Origin: Agreia sp. VKM Ac-1783
Lineage (GTDB): Bacteria; Actinomycetota; Actinomycetes; Actinomycetales; Microbacteriaceae
Assembly: GCF_900177765.1 (NCBI RefSeq)
Contig: NZ_FXWI01000001.1
Coordinates: 930,001-994,000 of the forward strand
Length of the DNA stretch: 64,000 nucleotides
Direction: 5' to 3'
In this document: positions 54,055 through 63,645 of the stretch, in pieces
Numbering within the stretch: position 1 is the stretch's first letter
Layout of the letters: every line of letters begins with the position of its first letter
Position numbers and translations under genes: made by a program
The notes under the pieces: generated by a model
Databases searched by the model: none
The model's input: the letters and a program-made list of their open reading frames with translations, nothing else
Told to the model about the DNA's origin: nothing

Positions 54055-55707
54055 GTGAAACCTCTCGATCCCCGGCTGCTCGGCTATGCCAGAGCAGCCC
54101 GGGCATTCCTGGCGGCGGGTGCGCTGATCGGGCTGGCACAGACCGCCTGCATTGTGGGATTCGCCTGGTTTCTCAGCCAGGTGATCGTGCGAGCGATCGA
54201 CGGGCAGAGCCTGTCCGAGCTGGCGCCGATGATCGCCGCGCTCGCGGGTGTCGTGGTCGCCCGCGCCGTGCTTCTGTGGATCGCGGAGGTGACGAGCACG
54301 AGGGGAGCAGCCCGGGTCAAGAGCCAACTGCGCTCTCGCGTTCTCGCAGCCATCACGAAGCTCGGTCCTGGATGGATGGCCGACCGCAACGCGACCTCGG
54401 TGGCCACCGTCACCGGTCCCGGCCTCGATGCGCTCGACACCTACTTCTCCCGCTATCTCCCTCAACTCATCCTCACAGCCATCGCCACGCCGATCGTCGT
54501 TCTCGTGATCTTCCTCCAGGACTGGCCGAGCGCCCTGGGCGTGGTGCTGACATTGCCGATCATCCCCGTCTTCATGATCCTCATCGGGTGGGCGACGCAG
54601 ACCGTGCAGAAGAAGCAGTGGCATCTGCTCAACGCCCTCTCCACGAGCTTCCTCGACGTCGTCGGGGGACTCGCTACGTTGACGCTGTTCGGACGCGCCG
54701 CACGCCAGGCCGAGCGCATCCGCGTCGTGACCGAGCAGTACCGCGTGCAGACCATGAAGGTGCTGCGGGTCTCGTTCCTCAGCGGCTTCGTGCTCGAACT
54801 CGTCTCGAGTCTCGCGGTCGCCGTGGTCGCCGTCTCTGTCGGCCTCCGACTGATCGACGGATCGCTGGGCCTCTCGGTCGGCCTGTTCGTGCTGCTGCTC
54901 GCACCGGAGGCCTTCCTGCCGCTGCGTCAGGTGGGAACGCAGTTCCACGCTGCGGCCGATGGAGTGGCCGCCGCCGACGACGTCTTCGAGATCATCGATG
55001 CGGCCTCCGCCAGGGGAGCGGAGGCAGGGACCGCTGCTCAGAGCGCGCCCGGTCGGCCGTCGGCGGGCGCTCTCGTGTTGACGGGTTTCGGTGCGGCATA
55101 CGACGATCAGCCGGTTGTCGGGCCGATCGACGCGGAGTTCCCGACGGGCAGCTTCACCGCCATCACGGGCCCGTCCGGCGTCGGCAAGTCGACGCTCGTC
55201 GCCGCGCTGCTGGGCTTCATCGGTCACACGGGCGCCGTCACCCTCGGCGGTCGGGCGATCGAGGCGGGTGCGACAGGTCTCGACTGGATCTCGTGGTGCG
55301 GGCAACGACCGGGGCTGCTCGCGGGCTCGGTCTTCGAGAACGTGACTCTCGGAAGTCGTGCGCCCGATCGTGAGTTGGCCGCGCGAGCACTGGGCGTCGC
55401 CGCGGCCGACGAGCTAGAGCTCGACCGGATGCTCGGGGTCGCCGGAGCAGGCGTGTCGGGTGGGCAGGCGCAGCGCATCTCGATCGCTCGCGCCGTATAT
55501 CGCGCCCTGGAGCGCACATCTGCCGTTCTGGTGCTCGACGAGCCGAGTTCGGCGCTCGACGAGCTGTCGGAGTCGAGACTCGTCGACGGGCTCCGCCTTC
55601 TCAGCGCGACCACGACGCTCACGCTCATCGTGGTCACGCACCGTGAGGCGGTCGCTCGAGCCGCCGACAGCATCCTCTCGCTCGAGCCGGCAGCGATGGC
55701 GGCCTGA
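54055..55707 (+). CDS. cydD: Thiol reductant ABC exporter subunit CydD
   Basis: A 550-residue half-size ABC exporter that with CydC exports cysteine or glutathione-type thiols and is needed for bd oxidase assembly. The membrane domain covers about 1-310 (MIAALAGVVVARAVLLWIAEV...); Walker A GPSGVGKST is near 368, signature VSGGQAQRISIARAV and VLVLDEPSSALDE follow. GTG 54055 is the start; an earlier ATG at 54016 lies inside the cydB end. The stop overlaps the cydC start by one base. Confidence 0.93.
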   Translation: MKPLDPRLLGYARAARAFLAAGALIGLAQTACIVGFAWFLSQVIVRAIDGQSLSELAPMIAALAGVVVARAVLLWIAEVTSTRGAARVKSQLRSRVLAAITKLGPGWMADRNATSVATVTGPGLDALDTYFSRYLPQLILTAIATPIVVLVIFLQDWPSALGVVLTLPIIPVFMILIGWATQTVQKKQWHLLNALSTSFLDVVGGLATLTLFGRAARQAERIRVVTEQYRVQTMKVLRVSFLSGFVLELVSSLAVAVVAVSVGLRLIDGSLGLSVGLFVLLLAPEAFLPLRQVGTQFHAAADGVAAADDVFEIIDAASARGAEAGTAAQSAPGRPSAGALVLTGFGAAYDDQPVVGPIDAEFPTGSFTAITGPSGVGKSTLVAALLGFIGHTGAVTLGGRAIEAGATGLDWISWCGQRPGLLAGSVFENVTLGSRAPDRELAARALGVAAADELELDRMLGVAGAGVSGGQAQRISIARAVYRALERTSAVLVLDEPSSALDELSESRLVDGLRLLSATTTLTLIVVTHREAVARAADSILSLEPAAMAA

Positions 55708-57362
55708 TGCGCACGACCGAGATCCTGCACCTCGCGCAGCCGAGCGCCCGGCGGTTCGCCCCCGGAGCGTTGCTCGGGCTGTTGAGTGCGCTGTGCGCGG
55801 TCGGCCTGCTCGCAACCTCGGCCTACCTGATCACGCGGGCCGCCGAGATGCCGCCCATCCTCTACCTGAACATGGCGATCGTCGGCGTGCGGGCCTTCGC
55901 GCTCGGCCGCGCCGGCTTCCGATACGCCGATCGTCTCGCGAGCCACGACGCAGCGTTCCGAACGCTCGCGACACTGCGCGTCGGCATCTACGAGCGCCTC
56001 GTACCCCTTGCCCCCGATGGCCTCGCCGGCACGCGGCGCGGAGACCTGCTGACCCGACTGACCGCCGACGTCGACGAGTTGCAGAACCTTCCCCTGCGTG
56101 TCGTCCAGCCGCTGCTGATCTCGGGCGCCGTGGCCGTCGCCAGTGTGGTCACGGTCTGGATCCTTCTTCCGGCGGCGGGGATAGCTCTTCTGGTGGCGCT
56201 GTTGCTGGCGGCGCTCGTGGGAACCGCGGCCAACAGCCTCATCGCTGCGCGTTCCGAGCGGTCGATCGCCCCGCTACGCGGCGCTTTCGCCGACGAGGTT
56301 CTCGACACGGTCGTGAATCTCGATGTGCTGACCGCGTTCGATGCGACCGATGAGCGCCTGGCTGCCGTCGAGCGAGCCGATGCTCGGCTGACCCGCGCCG
56401 TGCTCTCGAGCGCGGCGGGTAGCGGCGTCGCCACGGGCATCCTGTCTCTGCTGGCGGGGGCGGCGAGCGTGGCCGCGCTTCTCATGGGCATCCCCGCGCT
56501 CGGCAGCTCAGGATTCGACGGGCCCGTGCTGGCGATCATCGCCCTGGTGCCCATCGCCGTCTTCGAGGTGATCTCGAGCGTTCCGCTCGCGATGCCGGCC
56601 CTGCGTCAGGTTCGCTCGAGCGCCGAGCGCATCGGCTCCGCCGTACCCGACGACGTTCCCCCGGAGATTCCGCTCGACAGGCCGACGAGCGCGATCGCCA
56701 CCGTCGATGCATCGAACGCGGTGATCGAGCTGCGCGGCGTGTCGGCCTCGTGGCCGCAGGAATCGTCGCCGGCGATTCGGGGAATCGATCTCACCGTGTC
56801 GCCGGGCGACCGCATCCTGGTGACCGGCGCAAGCGGATCGGGGAAGACCACGCTCGCTCACGTCCTCGTGAGATTCCTCGAATTCGAAGGCTCGTACCGG
56901 CTCGGCGGGGTCGACGTGCGCAGCCTGCCCCTCGCCGAGGTCAGGCGCACGATCGGGCTCAGCGAGCAGACGCCGTATCTGTTCGACGAGTCGATCAGGC
57001 AGAACCTGCTCTTCGCTCGAGACGACGCCTCCGATGACGATCTGATCGCCGTGCTCGAGCGAGTGGGCCTCACAGAGTGGGTGGAACGGCGCGGTGGTCT
57101 GGATGCCCGGGTCGGCGAGCGCGGATCGCTCGTGTCGGGCGGGCAGGCGCAGCGGATCGCGCTCGCCCGGGCGCTGCTCGCCGACTTCCCCGTGCTCGTG
57201 CTCGACGAGCCCACGGCCAACGTCGACCCGGGCCGCGCCGACGCGCTGCTGCGAGACCTGCTGTCCGCATCCGCCGACCCCGACGGCCGACGCGCGGTGG
57301 TGATCATCAGCCACCTGCCCGTGCCCGCCGAGCTGATCACGGGCCGGTTGCGTCTGGGTTGA
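55707..57362 (+). CDS. cydC: Thiol reductant ABC exporter subunit CydC
   Basis: A 551-residue partner of CydD. It has the N-terminal membrane domain (LLGLLSALCAVGLLATSAYLI), Walker A GASGSGKTT near residue 376, signature LVSGGQAQRIALARAL and VLVLDEPTANVDP. It overlaps the cydD stop, so the heterodimer is made in balance. It ends the operon; pabC converges on it 5 bp later, with no terminator visible in the gap. Confidence 0.93.
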   Translation: MRTTEILHLAQPSARRFAPGALLGLLSALCAVGLLATSAYLITRAAEMPPILYLNMAIVGVRAFALGRAGFRYADRLASHDAAFRTLATLRVGIYERLVPLAPDGLAGTRRGDLLTRLTADVDELQNLPLRVVQPLLISGAVAVASVVTVWILLPAAGIALLVALLLAALVGTAANSLIAARSERSIAPLRGAFADEVLDTVVNLDVLTAFDATDERLAAVERADARLTRAVLSSAAGSGVATGILSLLAGAASVAALLMGIPALGSSGFDGPVLAIIALVPIAVFEVISSVPLAMPALRQVRSSAERIGSAVPDDVPPEIPLDRPTSAIATVDASNAVIELRGVSASWPQESSPAIRGIDLTVSPGDRILVTGASGSGKTTLAHVLVRFLEFEGSYRLGGVDVRSLPLAEVRRTIGLSEQTPYLFDESIRQNLLFARDDASDDDLIAVLERVGLTEWVERRGGLDARVGERGSLVSGGQAQRIALARALLADFPVLVLDEPTANVDPGRADALLRDLLSASADPDGRRAVVIISHLPVPAELITGRLRLG

Positions 57363-57367
57363 GCGGG

Positions 57368-58153
57368 TCAGGAGATGGGGCGCACGAGTGCGTCGAGTCG
57401 GCGCTGCCAGGTGGCCGCTCGTCCCTTGGTCCGCGCGAGTACCGGTCCGCCTCGCCACGAGGTCACGACGCGGATGCCGTGCAGCGCGTTGACGACCCAC
57501 ACCTCGCAGCCCGCGAGGTCGGCCGGTGTCGCGAACTCCTCGCCGGTGTCCGTTCCCGTCGCCGAGGCCAGGAGGCGGATGGACTTCGCGGTGACGCTGT
57601 CGACCCGGGCGAGTGACGCCGACGGCGCGAACAGGCGGTCGCCGCGCCACCACAGAACGGCGCTCGTGGCTCCGTCGACGATGTGACCCGCCGCCGACAC
57701 GATGATCGGCTCGTCGACATCGTTCTGCGCGGCCGTGCTCTTCAGCGCGCCGAGTCGCTCGAGGTCGGGACCCTTCACCGTGGCGACCGTTCTCGGGTCG
57801 CCGTCGACGAGCGAGGCCACACGGACGGACCCGCCGAGGGGCGGTGCCGGCCGCAAACGGAGGGACAGAGTCGATTCACCGCCGGTCTGCAGCGCCTCGA
57901 CGCGAGGAAACCACTCGCCCGCGCGGGGGAGGGTGTCGACCGCGGCCTGCCAGAAGCTCTCGACAGTAGTGGAGTCGATCGTCGTCTGCGACGCGACGGC
58001 GCGAAGGAACCTGTCGCGATGCAGCTGCAGGGCTCGCACGCCCCCCTCGGCGACCAGCCAGCTGTCGGCCACGAGGATGCCGTCGTGCGCCAGAGCATCC
58101 GGAGTCTCGGCCAGTTCTCCCGCCGTCCAGACGAAGAAGCGGGGCGCGATCAC
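57368..58153 (-). CDS. pabC: Aminodeoxychorismate lyase / class IV aminotransferase
   Basis: A 261-residue class IV PLP enzyme (TVKGPDLERLGALKSTA with the PLP-binding Lys). It probably makes p-aminobenzoate from aminodeoxychorismate, since the divergent neighbour is pabB. It shares the class IV features DSWLVAEGG, VDGATSAVLWWRGDRLFAPS and CEVWVVNALHGIRVV. GTG 58153 was chosen; a TAGCGT hexamer seven bases upstream suggests a leaderless mRNA. The glutaminase subunit pabA is not in the window. A related class IV aminotransferase activity cannot be ruled out. Confidence 0.85.
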   Translation of the reverse strand: MIAPRFFVWTAGELAETPDALAHDGILVADSWLVAEGGVRALQLHRDRFLRAVASQTTIDSTTVESFWQAAVDTLPRAGEWFPRVEALQTGGESTLSLRLRPAPPLGGSVRVASLVDGDPRTVATVKGPDLERLGALKSTAAQNDVDEPIIVSAAGHIVDGATSAVLWWRGDRLFAPSASLARVDSVTAKSIRLLASATGTDTGEEFATPADLAGCEVWVVNALHGIRVVTSWRGGPVLARTKGRAATWQRRLDALVRPIS

Positions 58154-58171
58154 ACGGCCTACGCTATTACA
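58154..58171. promoter_or_regulatory. 18-bp divergent promoter of pabC and pabB with overlapping -10 boxes
   Basis: Only 18 bp separate the two GTG starts. TACGCT (58160-58165, plus strand) lies six bases before pabB, and TAGCGT (58166-58161, minus strand) lies seven bases before pabC. The two -10 boxes overlap in the near-palindrome TACGCTA, so the genes probably compete for polymerase and both mRNAs should be leaderless. Confidence 0.6.
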
Positions 58172-59545
58172 GTGTCCCGCCGCGTCGTCACCAGAGCACT
58201 CGAGCACTGGGTCGATCCCGAGCGGGTGTTCATCGCGCTCTATGGTCGTGAGCCGAACGCGTTCTGGCTCGACTCCGGGCGTGACGCCGCCTATGGAACG
58301 AGCTACCTCGGCGCCGGCGACCCCATCGAGACTCCGGCAGACCTGCCGACACTGATCGACGATCTTCGCGCGCGACGCCGAGCGGCCGACGTTGTCGTCG
58401 GCTCCTCCGAGGGGTTCGCCCTCGGCTGGGTCGGCTGGCTGTCGTACGAGTTCGGCGCTGCAGAACACGCGGTCACGACGGCGCCGTCACGCCTGCCCGG
58501 CGCTGCTCTGCTGTGGGTGACCCGCGCCATCGCCTTCGACCACCACGCGGGGGTGGTCACGCTGCTCGCCCTCGAGGGCGAACCGGATGCCGAGGGCTGG
58601 CTCGAGCGAACGGCCCGCCGCCTCGAGGCTCTGCGTCTCGAGCCCCTCGATCTCGAGCATCCGACGGTGTCGGAGCCCTTTCCCCTCGCGCCGGCCGCCC
58701 CCATCCGGCAGTCGCCTGCAGCACCGCGTGTCGTGTGGCGGCACGACGCTGCCGACTACGCGCGGCTGGTGCGCGAGTGCCAGGAGTCGATCAGGCGGGG
58801 AGACGCCTATCAGCTCTGCCTCACGAACGAGATCACCGCCGAGGTGCACCCCGACCCTCTGGGCCTCTACCTCGCGGTGCGCGCCGCGAACGCGAGCCAC
58901 CATGGCGGGTACCTGCGCATCGGCGACGTCGCGCTCGTCAGCGCCAGCCCCGAGCGTTTTCTGCGCGTCGATTCTGCGGGCGCCGTCGAGACGAAGCCGA
59001 TCAAGGGAACGCGGCCGCGCGGGGCGAACGTCGTCGACGACGAGCGGCTGAGAGAGGAGCTTCTCTCCAGCGACAAGGAGCGCGCAGAGAACCTCATGAT
59101 CGTCGACCTGATGCGCAACGATCTCTCGCGGGTGGCGCTGCTCGGCTCCGTCGAGGTGACGAGTCTCCTGGCGGTCGAGAGCTACAGCTCCGTGCACCAA
59201 CTCGTCAGCACGGTCACCGCTCGACTTGCTCCGACCGCCGACTCGCTCGACGCCGTCGGCGCGCTGTTTCCCGCGGGGTCGATGACGGGAGCTCCCAAGA
59301 TCAGCGCCATGCGCATCCTGAACAGGCTGGAAGGCGGGGCGCGCGGCATCTATGCCGGCGTCTTCGGTTACATCGGGCTCGACGGCGCACTCGACCTGGC
59401 CATGATCATCCGCAGCGTCGTGCTCACACCGGGCGGAGCATCCATCGGCACGGGCGGGGGCATCACCGCGCTCTCGATCGCCGAAGACGAGGTCGAGGAG
59501 ACGCGGGTCAAGGCCAGACCGCTGTTGGATGCGCTCGGTCTGTGA
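58172..59545 (+). CDS. pabB: Aminodeoxychorismate synthase component I
   Basis: A 457-residue chorismate-utilising enzyme. The PIKGTRPRG motif carries the lysine (K278) characteristic of PabB, where TrpE has alanine, so p-aminobenzoate synthesis rather than tryptophan is likely. SASPERFLRVD, NLMIVDLMRNDLSRV and PAGSMTGAPKISAMRI are the other signatures. GTG 58172 has no SD and a TACGCT box six bases upstream. It makes aminodeoxychorismate with a PabA glutaminase encoded elsewhere; PabC, divergent, completes the route to folate, together with folC in this window. Confidence 0.93.
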   Translation: MSRRVVTRALEHWVDPERVFIALYGREPNAFWLDSGRDAAYGTSYLGAGDPIETPADLPTLIDDLRARRRAADVVVGSSEGFALGWVGWLSYEFGAAEHAVTTAPSRLPGAALLWVTRAIAFDHHAGVVTLLALEGEPDAEGWLERTARRLEALRLEPLDLEHPTVSEPFPLAPAAPIRQSPAAPRVVWRHDAADYARLVRECQESIRRGDAYQLCLTNEITAEVHPDPLGLYLAVRAANASHHGGYLRIGDVALVSASPERFLRVDSAGAVETKPIKGTRPRGANVVDDERLREELLSSDKERAENLMIVDLMRNDLSRVALLGSVEVTSLLAVESYSSVHQLVSTVTARLAPTADSLDAVGALFPAGSMTGAPKISAMRILNRLEGGARGIYAGVFGYIGLDGALDLAMIIRSVVLTPGGASIGTGGGITALSIAEDEVEETRVKARPLLDALGL

Positions 59546-59557
59546 CGCCGGGCCCGG

Positions 59558-60157
59558 CTAGAGCGCGCCCGGTTCACCCACGGCCAGGTGGCATCCGGCC
59601 GCGTGATCGTTGACGAGCCCCGCGTACTGCATAAGCGCGTAGATGGTCGTCGGCCCGACGAAGCGGTAGCCGAGCTTCTTGAGTGCGACGCTCGCGGCTG
59701 CCGAGAACGGGGTGGATGCGGGGATCGATGCGTACGACACTGGTGCGACCGTGCGACGTGGGGGAGCGAAGCCCCAGAGAAGATCATCGAGTGCGCCCGG
59801 TTGAGCGTCGACGAGGGTCTTCGTCGCCCGGGCGTTCTCGATGGAGGCGGTGATCTTCGCGCGGTTGCGCACGATGCGGGCATCGGACAGGAGTCGCTCC
59901 ACGTCACTGTCGTCGAAGGAGGCGACGCGGTCGATGTCGAATGAGGCGAAGGCGGCGCGGAAGGCCTCGCGTTTGCGCAGAATGGTGATCCACGAGAGTC
60001 CCGACTGGAAGGTCTCGAGACAGAGCTTCTCGAACAGCGGCTGGTCGCCGTGCAGTGGTCGGCCCCACTCGTCGTCGTGATACGGCAGCATCTCCGCCGC
60101 CGAGTGGGCCCACCCGCACCGGGTGATGCCGTCAGCACTGGTGATGGTCGCATCCAC
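59558..60157 (-). CDS. tag: DNA-3-methyladenine glycosylase I
   Basis: A 199-residue base-excision repair enzyme that removes 3-methyladenine. The zinc ligands are all visible: C14 (TRCGW), H27 (PYHDDEWG) and the C-terminal H-x3-C in NDHAAGC. The catalytic pocket stretches [14 protein letters not shown] and [12 protein letters not shown] are present. It converges on pabB (12 bp gap) and is divergent from leuS. Confidence 0.95.
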   Translation of the reverse strand: MDATITSADGITRCGWAHSAAEMLPYHDDEWGRPLHGDQPLFEKLCLETFQSGLSWITILRKREAFRAAFASFDIDRVASFDDSDVERLLSDARIVRNRAKITASIENARATKTLVDAQPGALDDLLWGFAPPRRTVAPVSYASIPASTPFSAAASVALKKLGYRFVGPTTIYALMQYAGLVNDHAAGCHLAVGEPGAL

Positions 60158-60188
60158 GGCTTCAACGATACGGCGCGGGCAGGTTTAG

Positions 60189-60300
60189 TACGATGGATTG
60201 CTGCCGCGCCCCCATGCCACGCTCCATCCGAGCCTCCATGGGCGTCTGTCGCGGCGATATTGGCCCCAGCAGCCGAACCCAAGCAGGAATTGAGAGTCGC
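60189..60300 (+). promoter_or_regulatory. leuS promoter and 5' leader
   Basis: TACGAT (60189-60194) is a plausible -10 box, giving a leader of about 100 bases. No T-box core or leucine-rich leader peptide was found. The leader reading frame that begins ATGGATTGCTGC (60193) is in frame with leuS, but is probably not translated. GAGAG (60290-60294) lies before the GTG start. Confidence 0.45.
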
Positions 60301-62889
60301 GTGACCATCGAAACGACGAGCGCCGAAGAGTACGACCCCCGCAACGACCCGGCCCTCCACTACGACTTCGCCGCCATCCAGAACAAATGGCTGCCTCGAT
60401 GGGACGAGATGCAGCCGTTCAAGACCGATCTCGAGGGCGACAAGCGTCCGCGCAAGTACGTTCTCGACATGTTCCCGTACCCGTCGGGAGACCTGCACAT
60501 GGGCCACGCCGAGGCCTATGCCCTGGGCGACGTGATCGCGCGCTACTGGCGTCAGCAGGGCTTCAACGTTCTGCACCCCATCGGCTGGGACTCCTTCGGA
60601 CTGCCCGCCGAGAACGCCGCGATCAAGCGCGGCCTCGACCCGCGACAGTGGACCTACGACAACATCGAGCAGCAGAAGCGCAGCATGCGTCGCTACGCCG
60701 CGTCGTTCGACTGGGACCGCGTGCTGCACACCAGCGATCCCGAGTACTACAAGTGGAACCAGTGGCTGTTCCTGCAGATGTACAAGAAGGGTCTCGCCTA
60801 CCGCAAGGCCAGCTGGGTCAACTGGGACCCGGTAGACCAGACCGTGCTCGCCAACGAGCAGGTTCTGCCCGACGGCACCTCCGAGCGCAGCGGCGCCGTG
60901 GTCGTGAAGAAGAAGCTCACCCAGTGGTACTTCAAGATCACCGACTACGCCGACCGTCTGCTCGACGACCTGAACCAGCTCGAGGGCAGCTGGCCGTCGA
61001 AGGTGCTGAGCATGCAGCGCAACTGGATCGGACGCTCGATCGGCGCCGACGTCGACTTCGCCGTCGAGGGCCGTGACGAGCCGGTGACCGTCTTCACCAC
61101 GCGCCCCGACACCCTGTTCGGCGCGACGTTCATGGTCGTCGCTCCCGACTCCGACCTGGCGATCGAACTGGCGGCCGAGTCCACGCCCGAGGTGCAGGAG
61201 GCGTTCAAGTCCTACCTGACCGCCGTTCAGAAGAGCACCGAGACCGAGCGCCAGGCCACCGACCGGCCGAAGACCGGTGTGTTCCTCGAGCGCTACGCGA
61301 TCAACCCCGTCAACGGTGAGCGCATGCCCATCTGGGCGGCCGACTACGTGCTCGCCGACTACGGCACGGGTGCGGTCATGGCCGTTCCCGCCCACGACCA
61401 GCGCGACCTCGACTTCGCCCGCGCCTTCGACCTGCCGATTCGGATGGTCGTCGACGTCACCGCCCCCGCGACCGGCGCCATCCCGATCATCACCGACGAG
61501 ATGTTGGAAGACCCGAACTTCGGCAGCTACGACCCCGCGGTCACAGGAGAGGCGCTCGCCGGCGACGGACGCCTTATGAACTCCGGCCCGCTGAACGGGC
61601 TCTCGAAGGTCAACGCCATCAAGAAGGCCATCGAGATCCTGCAGCAGCAGGGCGCCGGCCGTCCGGCCAAGAACTACCGGCTGCGCGACTGGCTGATCTC
61701 TCGTCAGCGCTACTGGGGCACCCCGATTCCGATCATCCACGGCGAGAACGGCGAAGAGATTCCGGTTCCCGAAGACCAGCTGCCCGTGCTGCTGCCGCCG
61801 AGCGACGGTCTCGACCTCAAGCCGCGCGGAAGCTCGCCGCTGGGCGCTGCCGAGGACTGGGTCAACGTGACCAACCCTGTCGATGGAACGCCGGCGCTCC
61901 GTGACGCCGACACGATGGACACCTTCGTCGACAGCTCCTGGTACTTCCTGCGCTTCCTCAACCCGCATGACAGCGAGAAGGCCTTCGACCCGAAAGACGT
62001 CGACAAGTGGGCGCCCGTCGACCAGTACGTGGGCGGCGTCACGCACGCGATCCTGCACCTGCTCTATGCGCGCTTCATCACGAAGGTGCTGTTCGACCTG
62101 GGACTCGTCTCGTTCACCGAGCCGTTCAGCGCGCTGCTGAACCAGGGCATGGTGCTGATGGACGGCTCCGCCATGTCGAAGTCGAAGGGCAACATCGTTC
62201 AGCTGAGCGACCAGCTCGACGAGCACGGCGTCGACGCCGTGCGGCTCACGATGGCTTTCGCCGGCCCGCCCGAAGACGACATCGACTGGGCAGACGTGTC
62301 GCCCGCGGGGTCCTCCAAGTTCCTCGCCCGCGCGTGGAGACTGGCCGGAGACGTCACGAGCAAGCCCGAGGTCAACTGGCGTGACGGCGACATCGCCCTG
62401 CGCCGGGTCACCCACCGCTTCCTGGCCGAGGCCCCCGGACTCATCGAGGCGTTCAAGTTCAACGTGGTCGTCGCCCGCATCATGGAGCTCGTCAACGTGA
62501 CCCGCAAGGCCGTCGACAAGGGCCCCGGCGGCGGCGACCCCGCAGTGCGCGAGGCTGTCGAGACCATCGCGCTCGGCCTCAGCCTGTTTGCTCCGTACAC
62601 GGCGGAAGACATGTGGGAGCGACTCGGTTACCCGGCGACGATCTCCGGCTACGGATGGCGCGGTGCCGACCCGGCGCTGCTCACCGAGGAGTCTGTCACC
62701 GCGGTCGTGCAGGTCGACGGCAAGGTGCGCGACCGGCTCGAGGTGCCGCCCACGATCGCCGGCAGCGACCTCGAGGCGATGGCCCGGTCATCCGCCGCCG
62801 TTCAGCGTGCGATCGGCGATCGTGAGATCGTCAACGTCGTCGTGCGCGAGCCCCGCGTCGTGAGCATTGCGACGAAGCCGCTGGCGTAG
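60301..62889 (+). CDS. leuS: Leucyl-tRNA synthetase
   Basis: An 862-residue class I synthetase that charges tRNA-Leu. The HIGH box is HMGH (66-69) in [14 protein letters not shown]. The second signature is AMSKSKGN (624-631), with Ala in place of the first Lys of KMSKS; the second, catalytically most important Lys is kept. The CP1 editing region lies between residues about 215 and 425 ([30 protein letters not shown]). GTG 60301 was chosen, with GAGAG upstream. The frame stays open back to 60193, but that extension has no family match. Confidence 0.96.
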   Translation: MTIETTSAEEYDPRNDPALHYDFAAIQNKWLPRWDEMQPFKTDLEGDKRPRKYVLDMFPYPSGDLHMGHAEAYALGDVIARYWRQQGFNVLHPIGWDSFGLPAENAAIKRGLDPRQWTYDNIEQQKRSMRRYAASFDWDRVLHTSDPEYYKWNQWLFLQMYKKGLAYRKASWVNWDPVDQTVLANEQVLPDGTSERSGAVVVKKKLTQWYFKITDYADRLLDDLNQLEGSWPSKVLSMQRNWIGRSIGADVDFAVEGRDEPVTVFTTRPDTLFGATFMVVAPDSDLAIELAAESTPEVQEAFKSYLTAVQKSTETERQATDRPKTGVFLERYAINPVNGERMPIWAADYVLADYGTGAVMAVPAHDQRDLDFARAFDLPIRMVVDVTAPATGAIPIITDEMLEDPNFGSYDPAVTGEALAGDGRLMNSGPLNGLSKVNAIKKAIEILQQQGAGRPAKNYRLRDWLISRQRYWGTPIPIIHGENGEEIPVPEDQLPVLLPPSDGLDLKPRGSSPLGAAEDWVNVTNPVDGTPALRDADTMDTFVDSSWYFLRFLNPHDSEKAFDPKDVDKWAPVDQYVGGVTHAILHLLYARFITKVLFDLGLVSFTEPFSALLNQGMVLMDGSAMSKSKGNIVQLSDQLDEHGVDAVRLTMAFAGPPEDDIDWADVSPAGSSKFLARAWRLAGDVTSKPEVNWRDGDIALRRVTHRFLAEAPGLIEAFKFNVVVARIMELVNVTRKAVDKGPGGGDPAVREAVETIALGLSLFAPYTAEDMWERLGYPATISGYGWRGADPALLTEESVTAVVQVDGKVRDRLEVPPTIAGSDLEAMARSSAAVQRAIGDREIVNVVVREPRVVSIATKPLA

Positions 62890-62911
62890 CGGAAGTACCT
62901 CTCCTCACCAG

Positions 62912-62954
62912 TCGCCCCGGCGCTCGTGCTGTTCACAGCGCGGCACCGGGGCGA
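62912..62954 (+). terminator. GC-rich hairpin after leuS
   Basis: TCGCCCCGG (62912-62920) and CCGGGGCGA (62946-62954) form a 9-bp stem, with a second small stem GCTG/CAGC inside the loop. It lies 23 bp after the leuS stop. There is no T-run, so efficiency is uncertain. Confidence 0.5.
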
Positions 62955-62988
62955 TCGTCGTCATGCGTCGCGCGCCTACCGTGGTGCC

Positions 62989-63645
62989 ATGGATGCCGGA
63001 CCGCAGCCGCCGGCGCGGGCTCGGCTCAGCATCGGGGTCGGCGCGGGCATCGTCATCGTGCTCGCCGTGCTGGTGGTCGCGGTACTCGTCTCGGCTCTGG
63101 CGCCGCGGGGCAGCAGCGAGGTTCTCGTGACGAATCCGGATGCCGCCCAGAGCGACTCTCCGCTCGACGAGGCGGGCGCGACCGCAGGCGACGGAGACGC
63201 GCGCGATGCGCCGGTGATCTACGTGCACGTGCTCGGGTCGGTTGCGCGACCGGGGCTGTACCAACTGCGAGAGGGGGCTCGCATCGTCGATGCCATCGCC
63301 GCAGCGGGCGGATACACCGACGTGGCCGACACGGCGCAGCTCAACCTTGCGCGCGTCGTGACCGATGGAGAGCAGCTGTACGCGCCCGCGGTCGGCGAGG
63401 CTCCGCCGCTGCCGGCAACCGGCGGTGCGGCGATGCCGGGCGACCCGGCATCCACGACGGTCAACCTGAACACCGCGGATTCCGCCGCGCTCGAGACGTT
63501 GCCGCGCATCGGCCCGGAGACGGCGAAGAAGATCATCGACTACAGAGACGAACACGGCCCGTTCACGTCGATCGACCAGCTGCTCGAGGTTCCCGGCATC
63601 GGGCAGAAGACGCTCGACGGACTCCGCGATGCGGCCGTCGTGTGA
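62989..63645 (+). CDS. comEA: ComEA family DNA-binding protein
   Basis: A 218-residue protein with an N-terminal membrane helix (about 15-37), an SLBB domain (about 75-130, VIYVHVLGSVARPGLYQL...VDAIAAAGG) and a C-terminal helix-hairpin-helix pair (NLNTADSAALETLPRIGPETAKKIIDYRD). In Gram-positive competence ComEA binds incoming DNA at the cell surface. ATG 62989 follows TACCGT by six bases, so the mRNA is likely leaderless. It is coupled to comEC by GTGA. Many actinobacteria keep these genes without proven competence. Confidence 0.93.
   Translation: MDAGPQPPARARLSIGVGAGIVIVLAVLVVAVLVSALAPRGSSEVLVTNPDAAQSDSPLDEAGATAGDGDARDAPVIYVHVLGSVARPGLYQLREGARIVDAIAAAGGYTDVADTAQLNLARVVTDGEQLYAPAVGEAPPLPATGGAAMPGDPASTTVNLNTADSAALETLPRIGPETAKKIIDYRDEHGPFTSIDQLLEVPGIGQKTLDGLRDAAVV

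Noticed and set aside
60193-60300. N-terminal extension of LeuRS beginning MDCCRAP, or a cysteine-rich leader peptide
   Set aside because: The ATG overlaps the predicted -10 box, the frame has no stop before leuS and the residues do not match LeuRS.
59368-62415. Open frame of 1015 codons on the minus strand across leuS, tag and pabB
   Set aside because: It covers the antisense of three well-supported genes; its composition is a shadow of theirs.
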